Of a stretch of DNA of 64,000 bases, positions 44,246 to 54,277 are shown piece after piece. The position numbers and the translations under genes are program-made. The notes beneath the pieces are model-generated. The model worked only from the letters and a program-made list of their open reading frames with translations, made no database searches and had not been told where the DNA came from. Position 1 is the stretch's first letter. Each line of letters begins with the position of its first letter. The DNA comes from Agaribacillus aureus (GTDB lineage Bacteria > Bacteroidota > Bacteroidia > Cytophagales > Cyclobacteriaceae), in contig JAUJEB010000007.1 in the NCBI GenBank assembly GCA_030442055.1, positions 124,001-188,000 on the forward strand, read 5' to 3'.

Positions 44246-45343
44246 TCACGCATTGTCAGAAGGCGCGTCTTTTTTTTCCTGTTTTTTAAAAAACACCCTC
44301 TTTATCCATCTGGGGAGGAAAATAGCACCCAGAAGTAAAAACGGGTAGTAGGATAATATGCGCCACAAGACCATAGTAACCAGGGTGTAATCTTGTAGAT
44401 ACCTGGCAAAAAAAGCCTCAAAAAAGTACTCCGCAAACCCGCTTCCGCCGGGTGTGGGAGCAATAAGCATCGTTATCCAAAGGATAATCTGCCGGGAATA
44501 GATGATGATATGATCTAGCAGTGAGTTTTCAGAATAGGCTTCAATCAACAGGTTTAGTTGCAGATATCTTACGGACCAGATAAAGATTGTGACCAAGGAT
44601 ATATTAATCCAATAGTTTAACCTTTTCCCCTTTAAGTTAGCGGAGGCCCATATGATTTCGTTGCCATATTCATATGCACGGTAGCGCCATTTTTTCAAAT
44701 ACCGGATGGAGGTTACCTTCAGTAGGAACCATTTGAAGGCTCTGGGGCGCACAAACAGCGCATAAAACATGATGAACGTATATACCATAATCAGCAAATA
44801 GCTCACATAAAATATAGGTTTTAATCCTCCAAATAGTAAACTGCCTTCTTCAATGCCGTCGATGGTAGTAAGGTTACTGGGGAACATGGCATCAGGGGCA
44901 GCAATCAGGGATACCAGGGCAGCTACCACGAAAAATAAATTATCAAGAATGGCAGTCAACATTACAAAAGCCAGTGACTTACCCAGGTTGATGCCCTCTT
45001 TTAACAGAATAAAAACTGCTACTGCCGTGCCTCCTACCACAGAAGGTGTAACGGCCGACGCAAATTCCCATAAAATGATGATATACATGGAACTCCCCCA
45101 GGAGAGCTCTTCACTGGAAATGGCCCTGATTCTATACATATAGCCAAGAAATCTGGCCAGTATAAGCAAAATGGCCAATACAAAAGGAATTATCTTAGCA
45201 CTGAAAATCAGGTTTAGATTATCGTAGGTAATCGAGTCATCTGTATAAAACCTGTAAAATACAATGGCAACGCCAAATAGAATTGGGATCCAGACCTTAT
45301 TGGGATTGAGCGTTTTAAATATCTTTTTTGAATCCAGCTCCAT
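44246..45343 (-). CDS. Lysylphosphatidylglycerol synthase-type flippase-like membrane protein
   Basis: 365 residues with about eight membrane segments and the UPF0104/LPG-synthase-TM pattern: ELSWGSSMYIIILWEF, SVVGGTAVAVFILLKEGI with the GG-x-A segment, and APTPGGSGFAEYFFEAFF. There is no aminoacyl-transferase domain, so it is probably a lipid transporter or of unknown function. Its ATG directly abuts the scpA stop with no gap, so translation is likely coupled. Ends with a basic tail (FFKKQEKKD). Confidence 0.8.
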   Translation of the reverse strand: MELDSKKIFKTLNPNKVWIPILFGVAIVFYRFYTDDSITYDNLNLIFSAKIIPFVLAILLILARFLGYMYRIRAISSEELSWGSSMYIIILWEFASAVTPSVVGGTAVAVFILLKEGINLGKSLAFVMLTAILDNLFFVVAALVSLIAAPDAMFPSNLTTIDGIEEGSLLFGGLKPIFYVSYLLIMVYTFIMFYALFVRPRAFKWFLLKVTSIRYLKKWRYRAYEYGNEIIWASANLKGKRLNYWINISLVTIFIWSVRYLQLNLLIEAYSENSLLDHIIIYSRQIILWITMLIAPTPGGSGFAEYFFEAFFARYLQDYTLVTMVLWRILSYYPFLLLGAIFLPRWIKRVFFKKQEKKDAPSDNA

Positions 45344-46093
45344 TTATTCTACTAAGGCTTCTTCGAGAATTTCAATCCAGAAATTATTGAATCCAATACC
45401 CAAACTCATGGTGATTTTACGAAGTTGGAGTAGTTCTAAAATTGCGAGGAAATTAAAAATGACCCCAATTTTATTGGATTCAAAATCAATCACCTCCAAA
45501 AATGAAAGCTTTTTTTTCTTGGTTAGTTTGTTAATTAAAAATGTTTTTTGGTTCTCAACCGTGTAAGGATATTGTACCACTTCGTGAGCGGGTTTTTTCT
45601 GCTCGTATTCATATCGAACCATTACTCTTTGGAATACCTTCAGAAGTTTATACAGATCGATGTTTTGCAACTCTGACTCCACATTGGAAATTTCCGACAA
45701 TGCCTTGATCTCCTTCAATACATTCCCTCTTTTTTCCCTAGAAAGCCGGTTGCCTTCCATGGTCGTCAACTCGTCAATGACGGATTTGTATTTTTTATAT
45801 TCCAATAAATGCTTTACCAGCTCCTCTCTGGGATCAATTTCATTGCCCTCCTCATCGAGTTGTGGCCTTGGCAGCAGCATTTTGGCCTTTATTTTCATGA
45901 GCGTAGCCGCAACTAAAATGAACTCGCTGGCGACTTCAATGTTCATTTTTTCCAAATGCTTTAAGTAATCTAAAAAATCGTCGGTTATTTTGGCAATTGG
46001 AATGTCATAAATATCCAGTTCATCTCTTTCAATGAAGAAAAGCAGGAGATCAAATGGTCCTTCAAAGAGTGGTAGTTTTATTTCGAAGCTCAA
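45344..46093 (-). CDS. scpA: Segregation and condensation protein A
   Basis: 249 residues. N-terminal FEGPFDLLLFFIERDELDIYDIPIAKITDDFL is the ScpA kleisin start; helices LVAATLMKIKAKMLLPRP follow, and the C-terminal winged-helix region binds the SMC head. ScpA with ScpB and SMC condenses chromosomes at origins. ScpB is not in this window. The short upstream region is shared divergently with dxs. Confidence 0.92.
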   Translation of the reverse strand: MSFEIKLPLFEGPFDLLLFFIERDELDIYDIPIAKITDDFLDYLKHLEKMNIEVASEFILVAATLMKIKAKMLLPRPQLDEEGNEIDPREELVKHLLEYKKYKSVIDELTTMEGNRLSREKRGNVLKEIKALSEISNVESELQNIDLYKLLKVFQRVMVRYEYEQKKPAHEVVQYPYTVENQKTFLINKLTKKKKLSFLEVIDFESNKIGVIFNFLAILELLQLRKITMSLGIGFNNFWIEILEEALVE

Positions 46094-46159
46094 GAGTCAA
46101 ACAATAAGGATTAATCCTGTGAATTCTTCAAAGATATTACTTCTCAGGCTAAATAGTAA

Positions 46160-46186
46160 TTGCAAATAAAAAAAAATGTAATTTTG
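46160..46186 (+). promoter_or_regulatory. Candidate dxs promoter
   Basis: TTG (46160-46162), 16 bases, then TAATTTTG (46179-46186) fits the Bacteroidota -33/-7 pattern. A second exact -7 match, TAAATTTG, lies nearer at 46250-46257, with TTG 13 bases before it. Either could serve dxs (ATG 46275). Confidence 0.4.
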
Positions 46187-46274
46187 CATGATTTTAGAAA
46201 ATTTACGGTAACATTTCAGAGTTATTAAACTTTTTGTACATTAGGTTGTTAAATTTGCATCAGAAGAATTTTGT

Positions 46275-48197
46275 ATGTTGATAAAAGCCGGCCCCTTACT
46301 TGCTGAAATTGATAAGCCAGCAGATCTAAGAAAACTCGATAAATCCCAACTTGTACAGGTAAGTTCCGAATTGAGACAATTTATTATTGACAACGTCTCA
46401 GTGTACGGAGGGCACTTTGGCGCAAGTCTGGGTGTGGTTGAAATGACGGTGGCATTGCACTATGTGTTCAATACACCGGTGGATCAGTTGGTGTGGGATG
46501 TGGGACACCAGGCCTACGGGCATAAAATCCTTACAGGACGAAAAGACCAGTTTTATACAAACAGGCTATACAAGGGGCTCTCCGGATTTCCTAAAAGAAA
46601 AGAAAGTGATTATGATACTTTTGGTGTGGGGCACTCCTCCACATCCATTTCAGCCGCACTGGGTATGGCTGTTGCCTCCAAATACAAAGGCGATGCAGAA
46701 AAACAGCATATAGCCGTCATAGGTGATGGCGCCATGACCGGAGGGATTGCCTTTGAGGCTATGAATCAGGCGGGGGTTTCCAATACTAATCTTTTGATAA
46801 TTCTCAATGACAATTGCATGTCTATTGATCCCAATGTGGGGGCGCTAAAGGATTACTTAACAGATATAACTACTTCACAAGCATATAATAAGGTCAGGGA
46901 TGAGGTTTGGAACCTGCTGGGAAAAATGAGCAAATTTGGCTCCAGTGCCAGGGAAATCGCTTCAAAAGTGGAAACTTCCATCAAGTCATTTCTCATCAAG
47001 CCCAGTAACCTTTTCGAATCTTTGAACCTGCGGTATTTCGGCCCTATTGATGGTCACGACGTCAACCACATGGTGAATATATTTAATGACCTAAAGAAAA
47101 TCCCAGGCCCCAAATTATTGCATTGCGTTACTGTTAAAGGAAAGGGATATGGACCGGCTGAAAAGGATCAGACCAAGTGGCACGCGCCGGGTAAATTCGA
47201 TAAAGTTACCGGTGAGATCAGAAAAAAAGTTCCAACCGTTGTCCAGGCACCCAAATATCAGCAAGTATTTGGCCATACCATTGTCGAATTGGCGAAGAAA
47301 AATGATAAAATCATTGGCATTACGCCAGCCATGCCGTCGGGATCCTCGCTAAACGTTATGATGAAAGAAATGCCGGACCGGGCGTTTGACGTCGATATAG
47401 CGGAACAACATGCAGTGACCTTTTCGGCGGGGTTAGCAACACAGGGACTGGTGCCATTTTGCAATATCTACAGTACTTTCATGCAAAGAGGCTATGACCA
47501 GGTAATACACGATGTATGCATCCAAAACCTTCATGTAGTATTTTGCCTGGATAGAGCCGGTTTTGCCGGAGCCGATGGTCCTACACATCATGGTGCCTAT
47601 GATTTGGCTTACATGCGTTGTATTCCAAATATTGTGGTCTCGGCCCCAATGAATGAAGAGGAATTAAGAAATTTAATGTATACCGCTCAACTGCCGAGAG
47701 AAGGCGCCTTCAGCATCAGGTATCCCAGAGGCAAGGGGGTGATGCCCAACTGGCAAACACCTATGGAGGAAATTAAGGTAGGTACCGGCCGTGTCATTAA
47801 GGAAGGAGAAGATCTGGCTATATTAACCATTGGTCACGTTGGCAATTACGCCATTCAGGTTACAGAGCAACTGGCACAGGAAGGTATCTATCCCGGCCAT
47901 TATGACATGCGCTTCGTAAAACCACTGGATGAAGCGTTGTTACATGATATTTTCTCCAGGTATAAAAATATTGTGACCGTAGAAGACGGCTGTGTGATGG
48001 GCGGTTTCGGTAGCGCTATCTTGGAATTTATGAGTGAGCATAATTATGTTGCAAAAATTAAAAGGCTGGGAATCCCTGATAGGGTAGTAGAACACGGCGA
48101 GCAAATTGAGCTGCACAACGAGTGTGGATTTGGGCCGGAAGGAATTGCAACAACAGTACGGCAAATGCTGGTTGCCGACCTGGCAGATAAGACCTGA
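46275..48197 (+). CDS. dxs: 1-deoxy-D-xylulose-5-phosphate synthase
   Basis: 640 residues, full length. Thiamine diphosphate motif GDGAMTGGIAFEAMNQAG with the closing LNDNCMSI, the HxxF-type VYGGHFGASLGVVEMT start, FGPIDGHDV, and the C-terminal transketolase domain (DIAEQHAVTFSAGLA, FLDRAGFAGADG-like). It condenses pyruvate and glyceraldehyde 3-phosphate, the first step of the MEP isoprenoid pathway. The alpha/beta hydrolase gene starts 4 bases after its stop. Confidence 0.95.
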   Translation: MLIKAGPLLAEIDKPADLRKLDKSQLVQVSSELRQFIIDNVSVYGGHFGASLGVVEMTVALHYVFNTPVDQLVWDVGHQAYGHKILTGRKDQFYTNRLYKGLSGFPKRKESDYDTFGVGHSSTSISAALGMAVASKYKGDAEKQHIAVIGDGAMTGGIAFEAMNQAGVSNTNLLIILNDNCMSIDPNVGALKDYLTDITTSQAYNKVRDEVWNLLGKMSKFGSSAREIASKVETSIKSFLIKPSNLFESLNLRYFGPIDGHDVNHMVNIFNDLKKIPGPKLLHCVTVKGKGYGPAEKDQTKWHAPGKFDKVTGEIRKKVPTVVQAPKYQQVFGHTIVELAKKNDKIIGITPAMPSGSSLNVMMKEMPDRAFDVDIAEQHAVTFSAGLATQGLVPFCNIYSTFMQRGYDQVIHDVCIQNLHVVFCLDRAGFAGADGPTHHGAYDLAYMRCIPNIVVSAPMNEEELRNLMYTAQLPREGAFSIRYPRGKGVMPNWQTPMEEIKVGTGRVIKEGEDLAILTIGHVGNYAIQVTEQLAQEGIYPGHYDMRFVKPLDEALLHDIFSRYKNIVTVEDGCVMGGFGSAILEFMSEHNYVAKIKRLGIPDRVVEHGEQIELHNECGFGPEGIATTVRQMLVADLADKT

Positions 48198-48201
48198 TTC
48201 A

Positions 48202-48978
48202 ATGATGTCAAGCATTTATGGTCAGGCATCAGGCCAGGGGCCGGCAGTGGTACTGCTACATGGATTTTGCGAGACACATCATATTTGGAACGAATTAGGG
48301 CAGGAAATAGCAGGCAAGTATAAAGTATTGTGCCCCGATTTGCCGGGATTTGGTGACAGCCCTCTAAAGATTAAAAATTTTTCCCTGGAATATATAGCCG
48401 ATGAGTTGAAAGACTGGCTTGACTTGAGACAGGTTACTGCCTGTACTATGATCGGGCATTCCCTGGGCGGCTATGTGACATTGGCCTTTGCCAAAAAATA
48501 CCCGGGGATGGTAGAAAAAATAGGTTTATTTCATTCGTCAATCTACGAGGACGACCCGGTTAAAAAATCCACCAGGGACAAAACCATTGATTTCATCAAC
48601 AAAAACGGTATGGAGGCCTTTGTTAATTCCTTTTTCCACAATTTATTTTATGCACCGAATTTATCGCAACCTTATATTAAGGGAAAATTGGAGGAGATTT
48701 CTGCCAGGGCCAGGTTGTTGAAATCTTCAGCGGTAAACGCTTATTTGTCAGCTATGAAAAACAGAGAGGACAGCGGGAAATGGATAAGTACTTTTACCAA
48801 ACCGGTTTTGTTCATAGCGGGGTCCGAAGACGGCGCCGTACCAATCGAAGTGAGCCGCGAGCAGGCTAAATTATCTCCCAAAATTGAATTTCATGAGTTA
48901 AATAGTACAGGCCATATGGGAATGTTTGAAAAACAATTCCAGGCCTTCGACATTGTGAAAAAATTTTTGGAAAAATAG
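48202..48978 (+). CDS. Alpha/beta-fold hydrolase
   Basis: 258 residues from MMSSIYGQASGQGP; the frame stays open upstream into dxs, but starts there would overlap by about 90 bases. It has the oxyanion loop LLHGFCETHHIW, the nucleophile elbow IGHSLGGYV (GxSxG), the acid in FIAGSEDGAVP and the catalytic His in LNSTGHMGMFEK. Substrate unknown; it belongs to the broad peroxidase/esterase-like group. Probably transcribed with dxs; no functional link is evident. Confidence 0.88.
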   Translation: MMSSIYGQASGQGPAVVLLHGFCETHHIWNELGQEIAGKYKVLCPDLPGFGDSPLKIKNFSLEYIADELKDWLDLRQVTACTMIGHSLGGYVTLAFAKKYPGMVEKIGLFHSSIYEDDPVKKSTRDKTIDFINKNGMEAFVNSFFHNLFYAPNLSQPYIKGKLEEISARARLLKSSAVNAYLSAMKNREDSGKWISTFTKPVLFIAGSEDGAVPIEVSREQAKLSPKIEFHELNSTGHMGMFEKQFQAFDIVKKFLEK

Positions 48979-49243
48979 CTGTTTCCCTTCCAAAAAGAAT
49001 TAAAATATCACTTGCAGACAATTGACAAATAACTTACCTTCAATAAGTTAATAGCCGGTTTTTTTACCAAAAATTGAATTTTGAAACCGATGTACTTTTT
49101 TATTCAATATTCATTGAATTGTATCTTAAAATAATCATAATATTACAATTCAAATTGTGAGAATTATTATGAGAGCTTGTATCAACACAATTATAAAAGA
49201 AGAGTTTATTTTCAATTTAAAATGCTTAAAAAAATAATGCGCT

Positions 49244-49996
49244 ATGGATAATAATATGCAAGATTTTCTAGCGGTTTGGAACGAAAATTTAGTGTTAGCA
49301 ACACAAGTATTTTTGGGAGTCGGAGTAATCATCCTGCTATATCATGTGGTAAAATTAATTACTATTAAAGATTTCAAAAGCAAATATGATTACATTAACC
49401 AAAAGGAAATAAAAATTCTTTGGTTGGGTATATTAGCTTTTATCATTGCCGGAGCTGTATTTGCAAATACCCTGTGGGTGAAGTCAGAGCCCATCTGGTT
49501 CTTTGTCAGAATATTCATCACTATTAGTATGAGTATTATTGTAGGGGTTATCTTTTCAAACTCTTTGAAATTTTACTATCCATTTTATATTGAAAGGCGC
49601 CTGAAGAAACTGAGATATACACCACGAAAGTCTCCCAAAACCGGCAAACCTATGAAATTGTTAAGTGAAGACGAGGAAGATGTTTACCTTGATGAAGGTA
49701 TGCAGGCAGAAGAAAACGTTTTCTCCGTAGACTACGATGTTTGGGTTGACGAAGAAACAGGTTATACTAAAATTGAAAAGTATGCCGGACACCTGCATGC
49801 TTTACAATGTCCTGAGTGTAGCTATCAAACTTATAAGGTAGTGAGGGAAGAGATTATTAAATCGCCAACTACTGATGAAGAGGGTGAACTGGATAAGCAT
49901 TATAAATGTATCTACTGCGGCAACAAGGGCAAAAAGACATTTAAGATTGCCCAGCTTAAAGAAAGCGATGAGCCAACTGAAATAGCAGCCTCGTAA
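49244..49996 (+). CDS. Membrane protein with C-terminal zinc-ribbon-like domain
   Basis: 250 residues: three predicted membrane segments (about 15-37, 57-76, 87-106), an acidic middle (LLSEDEEDVYLDEGMQ) and a C-terminal domain with two CxxC pairs (CPECSY and CIYCGN), a likely zinc ribbon. I do not recognise a named family. It stands alone between the hydrolase and an excellent terminator, so it is its own unit. The upstream roughly 265 bases show no regulatory motif. Confidence 0.7.
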   Translation: MDNNMQDFLAVWNENLVLATQVFLGVGVIILLYHVVKLITIKDFKSKYDYINQKEIKILWLGILAFIIAGAVFANTLWVKSEPIWFFVRIFITISMSIIVGVIFSNSLKFYYPFYIERRLKKLRYTPRKSPKTGKPMKLLSEDEEDVYLDEGMQAEENVFSVDYDVWVDEETGYTKIEKYAGHLHALQCPECSYQTYKVVREEIIKSPTTDEEGELDKHYKCIYCGNKGKKTFKIAQLKESDEPTEIAAS

Positions 49997-50012
49997 GCGC
50001 ATAAAGAAATAG

Positions 50013-50046
50013 AGAAACCCTGACGGAAACGTCAGGGTTTTTTTTT
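50013..50046 (+). terminator. Rho-independent terminator
   Basis: AAACCCTGACG-GAAA-CGTCAGGGTTT followed by more T: an 11-bp stem, GNRA-type loop and T-run, 17 bases after the stop of the zinc-ribbon membrane protein. Confidence 0.9.
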
Positions 50047-50182
50047 GACCTTCCTTAAACGATGATAATTTTATGATAAAGAATATTGCCGTTTGGCTTG
50101 AATAATGATATGGATCAAACCACATTCGATTTATTTTTTATAAATTTATAGCTATTAAATCGTTGATTAAATAGATCGAAAA

Positions 50183-50713
50183 ATGGCAATAAAAAGACCC
50201 TTTAATCTCCAAAAGTGGATAGATGAAAACAGAGATATCCTTAAGCCACCAGTAGGTAATAAGAACCTGTATACTGAGGCGGGTGACTATATTGTGATGA
50301 TTGTAGGCGGGCCAAACGCCAGAAAGGATTACCATTATAATGAAACGGAAGAATTGTTTTATCAGCTCGAGGGAGATATTGTGGTTAAGATCCAGGAAGA
50401 CGGTAAAGCTGTAGAAGTGCCGATCAAGGCAGGCGAAATGTTTCTTCTTCCGGCCAAAATCCCACATTCGCCTATTAGGGGTGAAGGGTCAATTGGTTTG
50501 GTGATCGAAAGGGTCAGAAAAGGAAGTGACCTGAAAGATGGTTTAATGTGGTTTTGTGATAATTGCAATAATAAGCTACACGATACCTACTTTCCCCTTA
50601 AAAATATTGAAAAAGATTTTTTGCCCCGCTTCAGGGAATTTTACGCATCCGAAAGTTTAAGAACCTGTAGTAACTGCGGGGCGGTAATGGTAGCTGACGA
50701 GCGGTTTGTGTAA
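50183..50713 (+). CDS. 3-hydroxyanthranilate 3,4-dioxygenase
   Basis: 176 residues, cupin fold. Iron ligands sit in DYHYNETEELFYQLEGD (His and Glu) and LPAKIPHSPIRG (His). The C-terminal rubredoxin-like site with two CxxC pairs (CDNCNN and CSNCGA) is typical of the bacterial enzyme. It opens the ring of 3-hydroxyanthranilate to the precursor of quinolinate in the kynurenine pathway. No other kynurenine gene is adjacent. Confidence 0.92.
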   Translation: MAIKRPFNLQKWIDENRDILKPPVGNKNLYTEAGDYIVMIVGGPNARKDYHYNETEELFYQLEGDIVVKIQEDGKAVEVPIKAGEMFLLPAKIPHSPIRGEGSIGLVIERVRKGSDLKDGLMWFCDNCNNKLHDTYFPLKNIEKDFLPRFREFYASESLRTCSNCGAVMVADERFV

Positions 50714-50930
50714 GCGCTGAACACTTATAAAGTTGCAACGGACCGGTTGTTGTGATTCATGTAAACGATGAGCGTTGTTTATAAAATTTGGATGAGGAAA
50801 ATAGGTTCAAACAAATGAATCGCCAGTTTCGAGAAGCCGGAATAGGCAGGTGTCGCTTAGACCAATACTCCGGGTTTTTAATAATCACTATTATTTCATT
50901 ATCATTGCCTCCTCAATGAAGTCTTAATAT

Positions 50931-52109
50931 ATGCTGAAAAGGAGTAAATATTTGGGGGTCCATTTTTGGTTGCCGGTTTGCTGTTTGTGCTTTTTATCTT
51001 GCAGTAACGAAAATGGTCGCAAAGTAATTGCCGACACCCCAAACAGCAGAACAGCCGCTGAAGATAAGGTTGAAATTAAATTTGCAGAAAGATTTAAGAT
51101 ATTTTACAAGGATGGATACAAATTAGTAACCGTCAATAAGCCCTGGCGAGGGGCTCAGAGGGGATTTAGTTACGCACTGGTAGACAGGGGTGATCCGCTG
51201 CCGGCATTACCGGATTCGGTGACCGTCATTCAAATTCCTGTGCAAAAATTTGTCTGCACTTCTACCTCCCATCTTCCTGCCCTTGAGTATTTGGGAGAAG
51301 TGGAAAAACTGGTGGGTTTTCCCAATACAAAATATATTTCTTCAGCAAACATCCGGCAACAAATTGCCAGGGATAATATTCGTGAAATTGGCAGCGAAGC
51401 AGGCTTGAATATTGAAGCACTGATAGCACTGGAACCGGATTTGGTTCTTGACTTTGCCATGGGCAATGAATATGATAATTTCCATGTAATTAAAAAAATT
51501 GGTGTTCCGGTGGTAATAAGTGCAGATTATATGGAGCGAACGCCGCTTGGGCGCGCTGAGTGGATAAAGTTCACATCCCTGTTTTTCAACCAGGAAAAGA
51601 AGGCCGATTCAATTTTTAATATTATTCATTCAAATTATGATTCGTTGGTTGCCCTCGCTTCCGGTGCTAAAACCAAGCCTACTGTCTACAGTGGGAAGGT
51701 TTATGAGGGTATTTGGTATGTTCCCGGAGGAAATAACTTCGGAGCCAGGTTTTTAGCGGATGCTCATGGCACTTATTTGTGGGCTGATGACCCTTCCTCC
51801 GGAAGTAGCCAGTTAAGCTTTGAAGCAGTATATGAAAGGGCGCATAAAGCCGACTTCTGGATTGGCCTCGGTTCTTTTAATTCGCTGAGTGAAATAAAAA
51901 GCGTGGATGTTCGCTATACAAAATTTGATGCCTTTAAAAACGGTGCTGTTTATAATTACAATGCCAGAATTGGACCGGAGGGAGGCAATGAGTTTTTGGA
52001 GCTGGGATTCTTAAGGCCAGATATTGTGGTAGCAGATCTGATAAAGATTTTGCACCCTCAGTTATTGCCCGGACACCAGCTTTACTTTTATCAAAAACTG
52101 GAAGATTGA
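50931..52109 (+). CDS. Substrate-binding lipoprotein of an iron/B12-type ABC importer
   Basis: 392 residues. The signal peptide ends with a lipobox (CFLSCSNENG). The class III periplasmic binding fold is visible: VGFPNTKYISSANIRQQI, EALIALEPDLVLDFA, and the conserved YSGKVYEGIWYVPGGNNFGA segment, then ending AFKNGAVYNYNARIGPEGG. It delivers a chelated metal (siderophore, heme or cobalamin) to the permease encoded 23 bases downstream. The ligand cannot be decided; no TonB receptor adjoins. Confidence 0.85.
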   Translation: MLKRSKYLGVHFWLPVCCLCFLSCSNENGRKVIADTPNSRTAAEDKVEIKFAERFKIFYKDGYKLVTVNKPWRGAQRGFSYALVDRGDPLPALPDSVTVIQIPVQKFVCTSTSHLPALEYLGEVEKLVGFPNTKYISSANIRQQIARDNIREIGSEAGLNIEALIALEPDLVLDFAMGNEYDNFHVIKKIGVPVVISADYMERTPLGRAEWIKFTSLFFNQEKKADSIFNIIHSNYDSLVALASGAKTKPTVYSGKVYEGIWYVPGGNNFGARFLADAHGTYLWADDPSSGSSQLSFEAVYERAHKADFWIGLGSFNSLSEIKSVDVRYTKFDAFKNGAVYNYNARIGPEGGNEFLELGFLRPDIVVADLIKILHPQLLPGHQLYFYQKLED

Positions 52110-52132
52110 TAACAGCCAGTTGCACTTAAGCC

Positions 52133-53194
52133 ATGAACACGTCAAAGCTAAAAAGTAAAAAATTAAATTTCTGGTATCTAACCGTAATCTTCCCCGTCAC
52201 GGCGATTGTATTATTTGTTTTAAACATCTATCTGGGTTCTATCGATATCCCATTTATGCAAATCATAGAAATGTTAAGTGGCGGGACACCAACTCATGAA
52301 AGCTGGGCCAATATTCTCTTTGACTTTCGGTTGCCAAAAGCTACGGCTGCTGTACTTGTAGGAGCCGGCCTTGCCATTGGAGGCCTGCTGATGCAAACAC
52401 TGTTTAATAATCCACTGGCAGGTCCTTTTGTCCTGGGGATAACTTCGGGGGCAAGTTTGGGGGTTGCCCTGCTGGTGATGGCCAGCCAGTTTTTAATAAG
52501 CATTTTCCCAGGCTTTGTGCAAGTAGGCAATTGGACTTTGATATTATCGGGTTGTTTGGGAGCAGGGCTGGTATTATTGGTCGTTTTACTGGTTTCTGCC
52601 AGTGTTAAAAGCAGTATGACCCTGTTGATTGTAGGATTACTTTTTGGCAGTACGGCCGGGGCCCTGGTAAGCATTTTACAGTTTTTTAGTGATAAGGAAC
52701 AGATCCAAACCTATGTGATCTGGACCTTTGGAAGTCTGGGCGGCCTTACGTGGGAGGAACTGGCTTTGTTTGTCCCGGTGGTGGTGATTGGATTGGTTAT
52801 GGCTTTTTTATTAAAAAAGCCTTTAAATGCCCTTTTGATTGGAGAGGAATACGCGCAAAGTATGGGTGTGAAAGTCAAACGGGTGCGTGTGATGATTATT
52901 ATCATTACAAGTCTTCTTGCCGGCAGTATTACCGCCTTTTGCGGCCCCATCGCTTTTATAGGAATAGCTGTTCCGCACATGGCCAGGATCATGTTAAACA
53001 GCGGAAACCACCATTACCTGATCCCGGCAACGATTATGTTGGGGATCATAGTTATGTTGATTTGTGATACTATAGCCCAGATACCAGGAAGCCAATACAT
53101 TTTGCCAATCAATGCTATAACATCATTGTTTGGAGCGCCCATGGTCCTGTGGATAGTATTGGGGAAAAAAGATTTTAGAGCTTCCTTTGCCTGA
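52133..53194 (+). CDS. FecCD/BtuC-type ABC importer permease
   Basis: 353 residues with about ten membrane segments. Family hallmarks: RLPKATAAVLVGAGLAIGG, MQTLFNNPLAGPFVLGI, TFGSLGGLTW, and CGPIAFIGIAVPHMAR for the ATPase contact. The stop TGA overlaps the ATG of the ATPase gene by one base, so translation is coupled. Transports a ferric chelate or B12 across the inner membrane. Confidence 0.92.
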   Translation: MNTSKLKSKKLNFWYLTVIFPVTAIVLFVLNIYLGSIDIPFMQIIEMLSGGTPTHESWANILFDFRLPKATAAVLVGAGLAIGGLLMQTLFNNPLAGPFVLGITSGASLGVALLVMASQFLISIFPGFVQVGNWTLILSGCLGAGLVLLVVLLVSASVKSSMTLLIVGLLFGSTAGALVSILQFFSDKEQIQTYVIWTFGSLGGLTWEELALFVPVVVIGLVMAFLLKKPLNALLIGEEYAQSMGVKVKRVRVMIIIITSLLAGSITAFCGPIAFIGIAVPHMARIMLNSGNHHYLIPATIMLGIIVMLICDTIAQIPGSQYILPINAITSLFGAPMVLWIVLGKKDFRASFA

Positions 53195-54222
53195 TGGATC
53201 GAAATAATCAACATAGCATCCTGGAGATAAGCAATTTGACAATCGGCTATTTCCATGGCAGGAAAAAAAAGATTATTCTGGACCGGATTAATTTAACGCT
53301 TGAAAAAGGAAACCTGGTTTGTATGCTGGGAGAGAATGGTGTGGGTAAATCAACCCTGCTGAAAACTATCTCAAGGGTAATTCCGCCGCTTTCAGGAGAA
53401 ATCTTTATTAATGGCCATTCGCTGCAACACATCAGTCAAAAGGCACTGGCCAAAAATATAAGCGTGGTTTTAACTGGTGGCCAAAAACCGGGAATATTGA
53501 AAGTTCGCGAAATGGTAGCCTTAGGACGTTATCCATATACCGGTTGGGTTGGGGGGCTGTCGGCGGAAGATCATGATAAAATAGACTGGGCATTAAATCT
53601 CACCAATGTAAATCATTTAGCTGATGAAAGCATAGCTACATTAAGTGACGGACAGCTACAAAAAGTGATGATCGCAAGGGCTTTGGCACAGGACAGTGAC
53701 ATTATGATCCTAGATGAACCAACGGCTTTTTTAGATGTCAACAATCGGTTGGAAATTATGCACCTGTTAAAAATGCTGGCCTGGGAAACTAAAAAAGCCA
53801 TCCTGGTATCCACGCATGACCTTGATTCCGCTTTCCATACCGCAGATCAATTGTGGCTGGCAACCTGCTGTCTGCCAATTACCACCGGCTGCCCAGAGGA
53901 CCTGATCGTTGAGGGTGAGATACAGAATCTTTTTGATCACGAAGCGTTTGTTTTTGACCAACAGTCAGGCAGGTTTAAGACAGATTTCAAATCAATTCGG
54001 CAAATTAACCTGCAAGGAGCCCATGATAAATATTACCTGTGGACTAAGAGTGGCCTTGAAAGAATTGGCTACGAAGTGGTTAAAAGCAATTCAACGTTGA
54101 AACTATCCATTGAATCAAATGCCAACGCTCCGGTCTGGCGACTTGAAGATGATGATAAACTTCATAAGTTTAGCGCTATAGGCGAATTAATCAGTTTTTT
54201 ACGAGGGCATCACCTGGGATAA
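53194..54222 (+). CDS. FecE/BtuD-type ABC importer ATPase
   Basis: 342 residues. Walker A GENGVGKST, signature LSDGQLQKVMIARAL (D for the usual G), Walker B DIMILDEPTAFLD and switch His in STHDLD. The last 80 residues after the ATPase core are an unusual extension (HDKYYLWTKSGLERIGYE) of unknown role; typical family members are about 255-265 residues. Part of the three-gene importer unit. Confidence 0.9.
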   Translation: MDRNNQHSILEISNLTIGYFHGRKKKIILDRINLTLEKGNLVCMLGENGVGKSTLLKTISRVIPPLSGEIFINGHSLQHISQKALAKNISVVLTGGQKPGILKVREMVALGRYPYTGWVGGLSAEDHDKIDWALNLTNVNHLADESIATLSDGQLQKVMIARALAQDSDIMILDEPTAFLDVNNRLEIMHLLKMLAWETKKAILVSTHDLDSAFHTADQLWLATCCLPITTGCPEDLIVEGEIQNLFDHEAFVFDQQSGRFKTDFKSIRQINLQGAHDKYYLWTKSGLERIGYEVVKSNSTLKLSIESNANAPVWRLEDDDKLHKFSAIGELISFLRGHHLG

Positions 54223-54277
54223 TTCATTAAGATATACCTACTTTTTTTTGATCCAGAAAAAAATTTTTACAATTTTT

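Noticed and set aside
50714-50930. Possible cobalamin riboswitch before the ABC importer
   Set aside because: The gap contains some AGGT- and GCC-rich stretches, but no B12-box-like core could be aligned, so no riboswitch is claimed.
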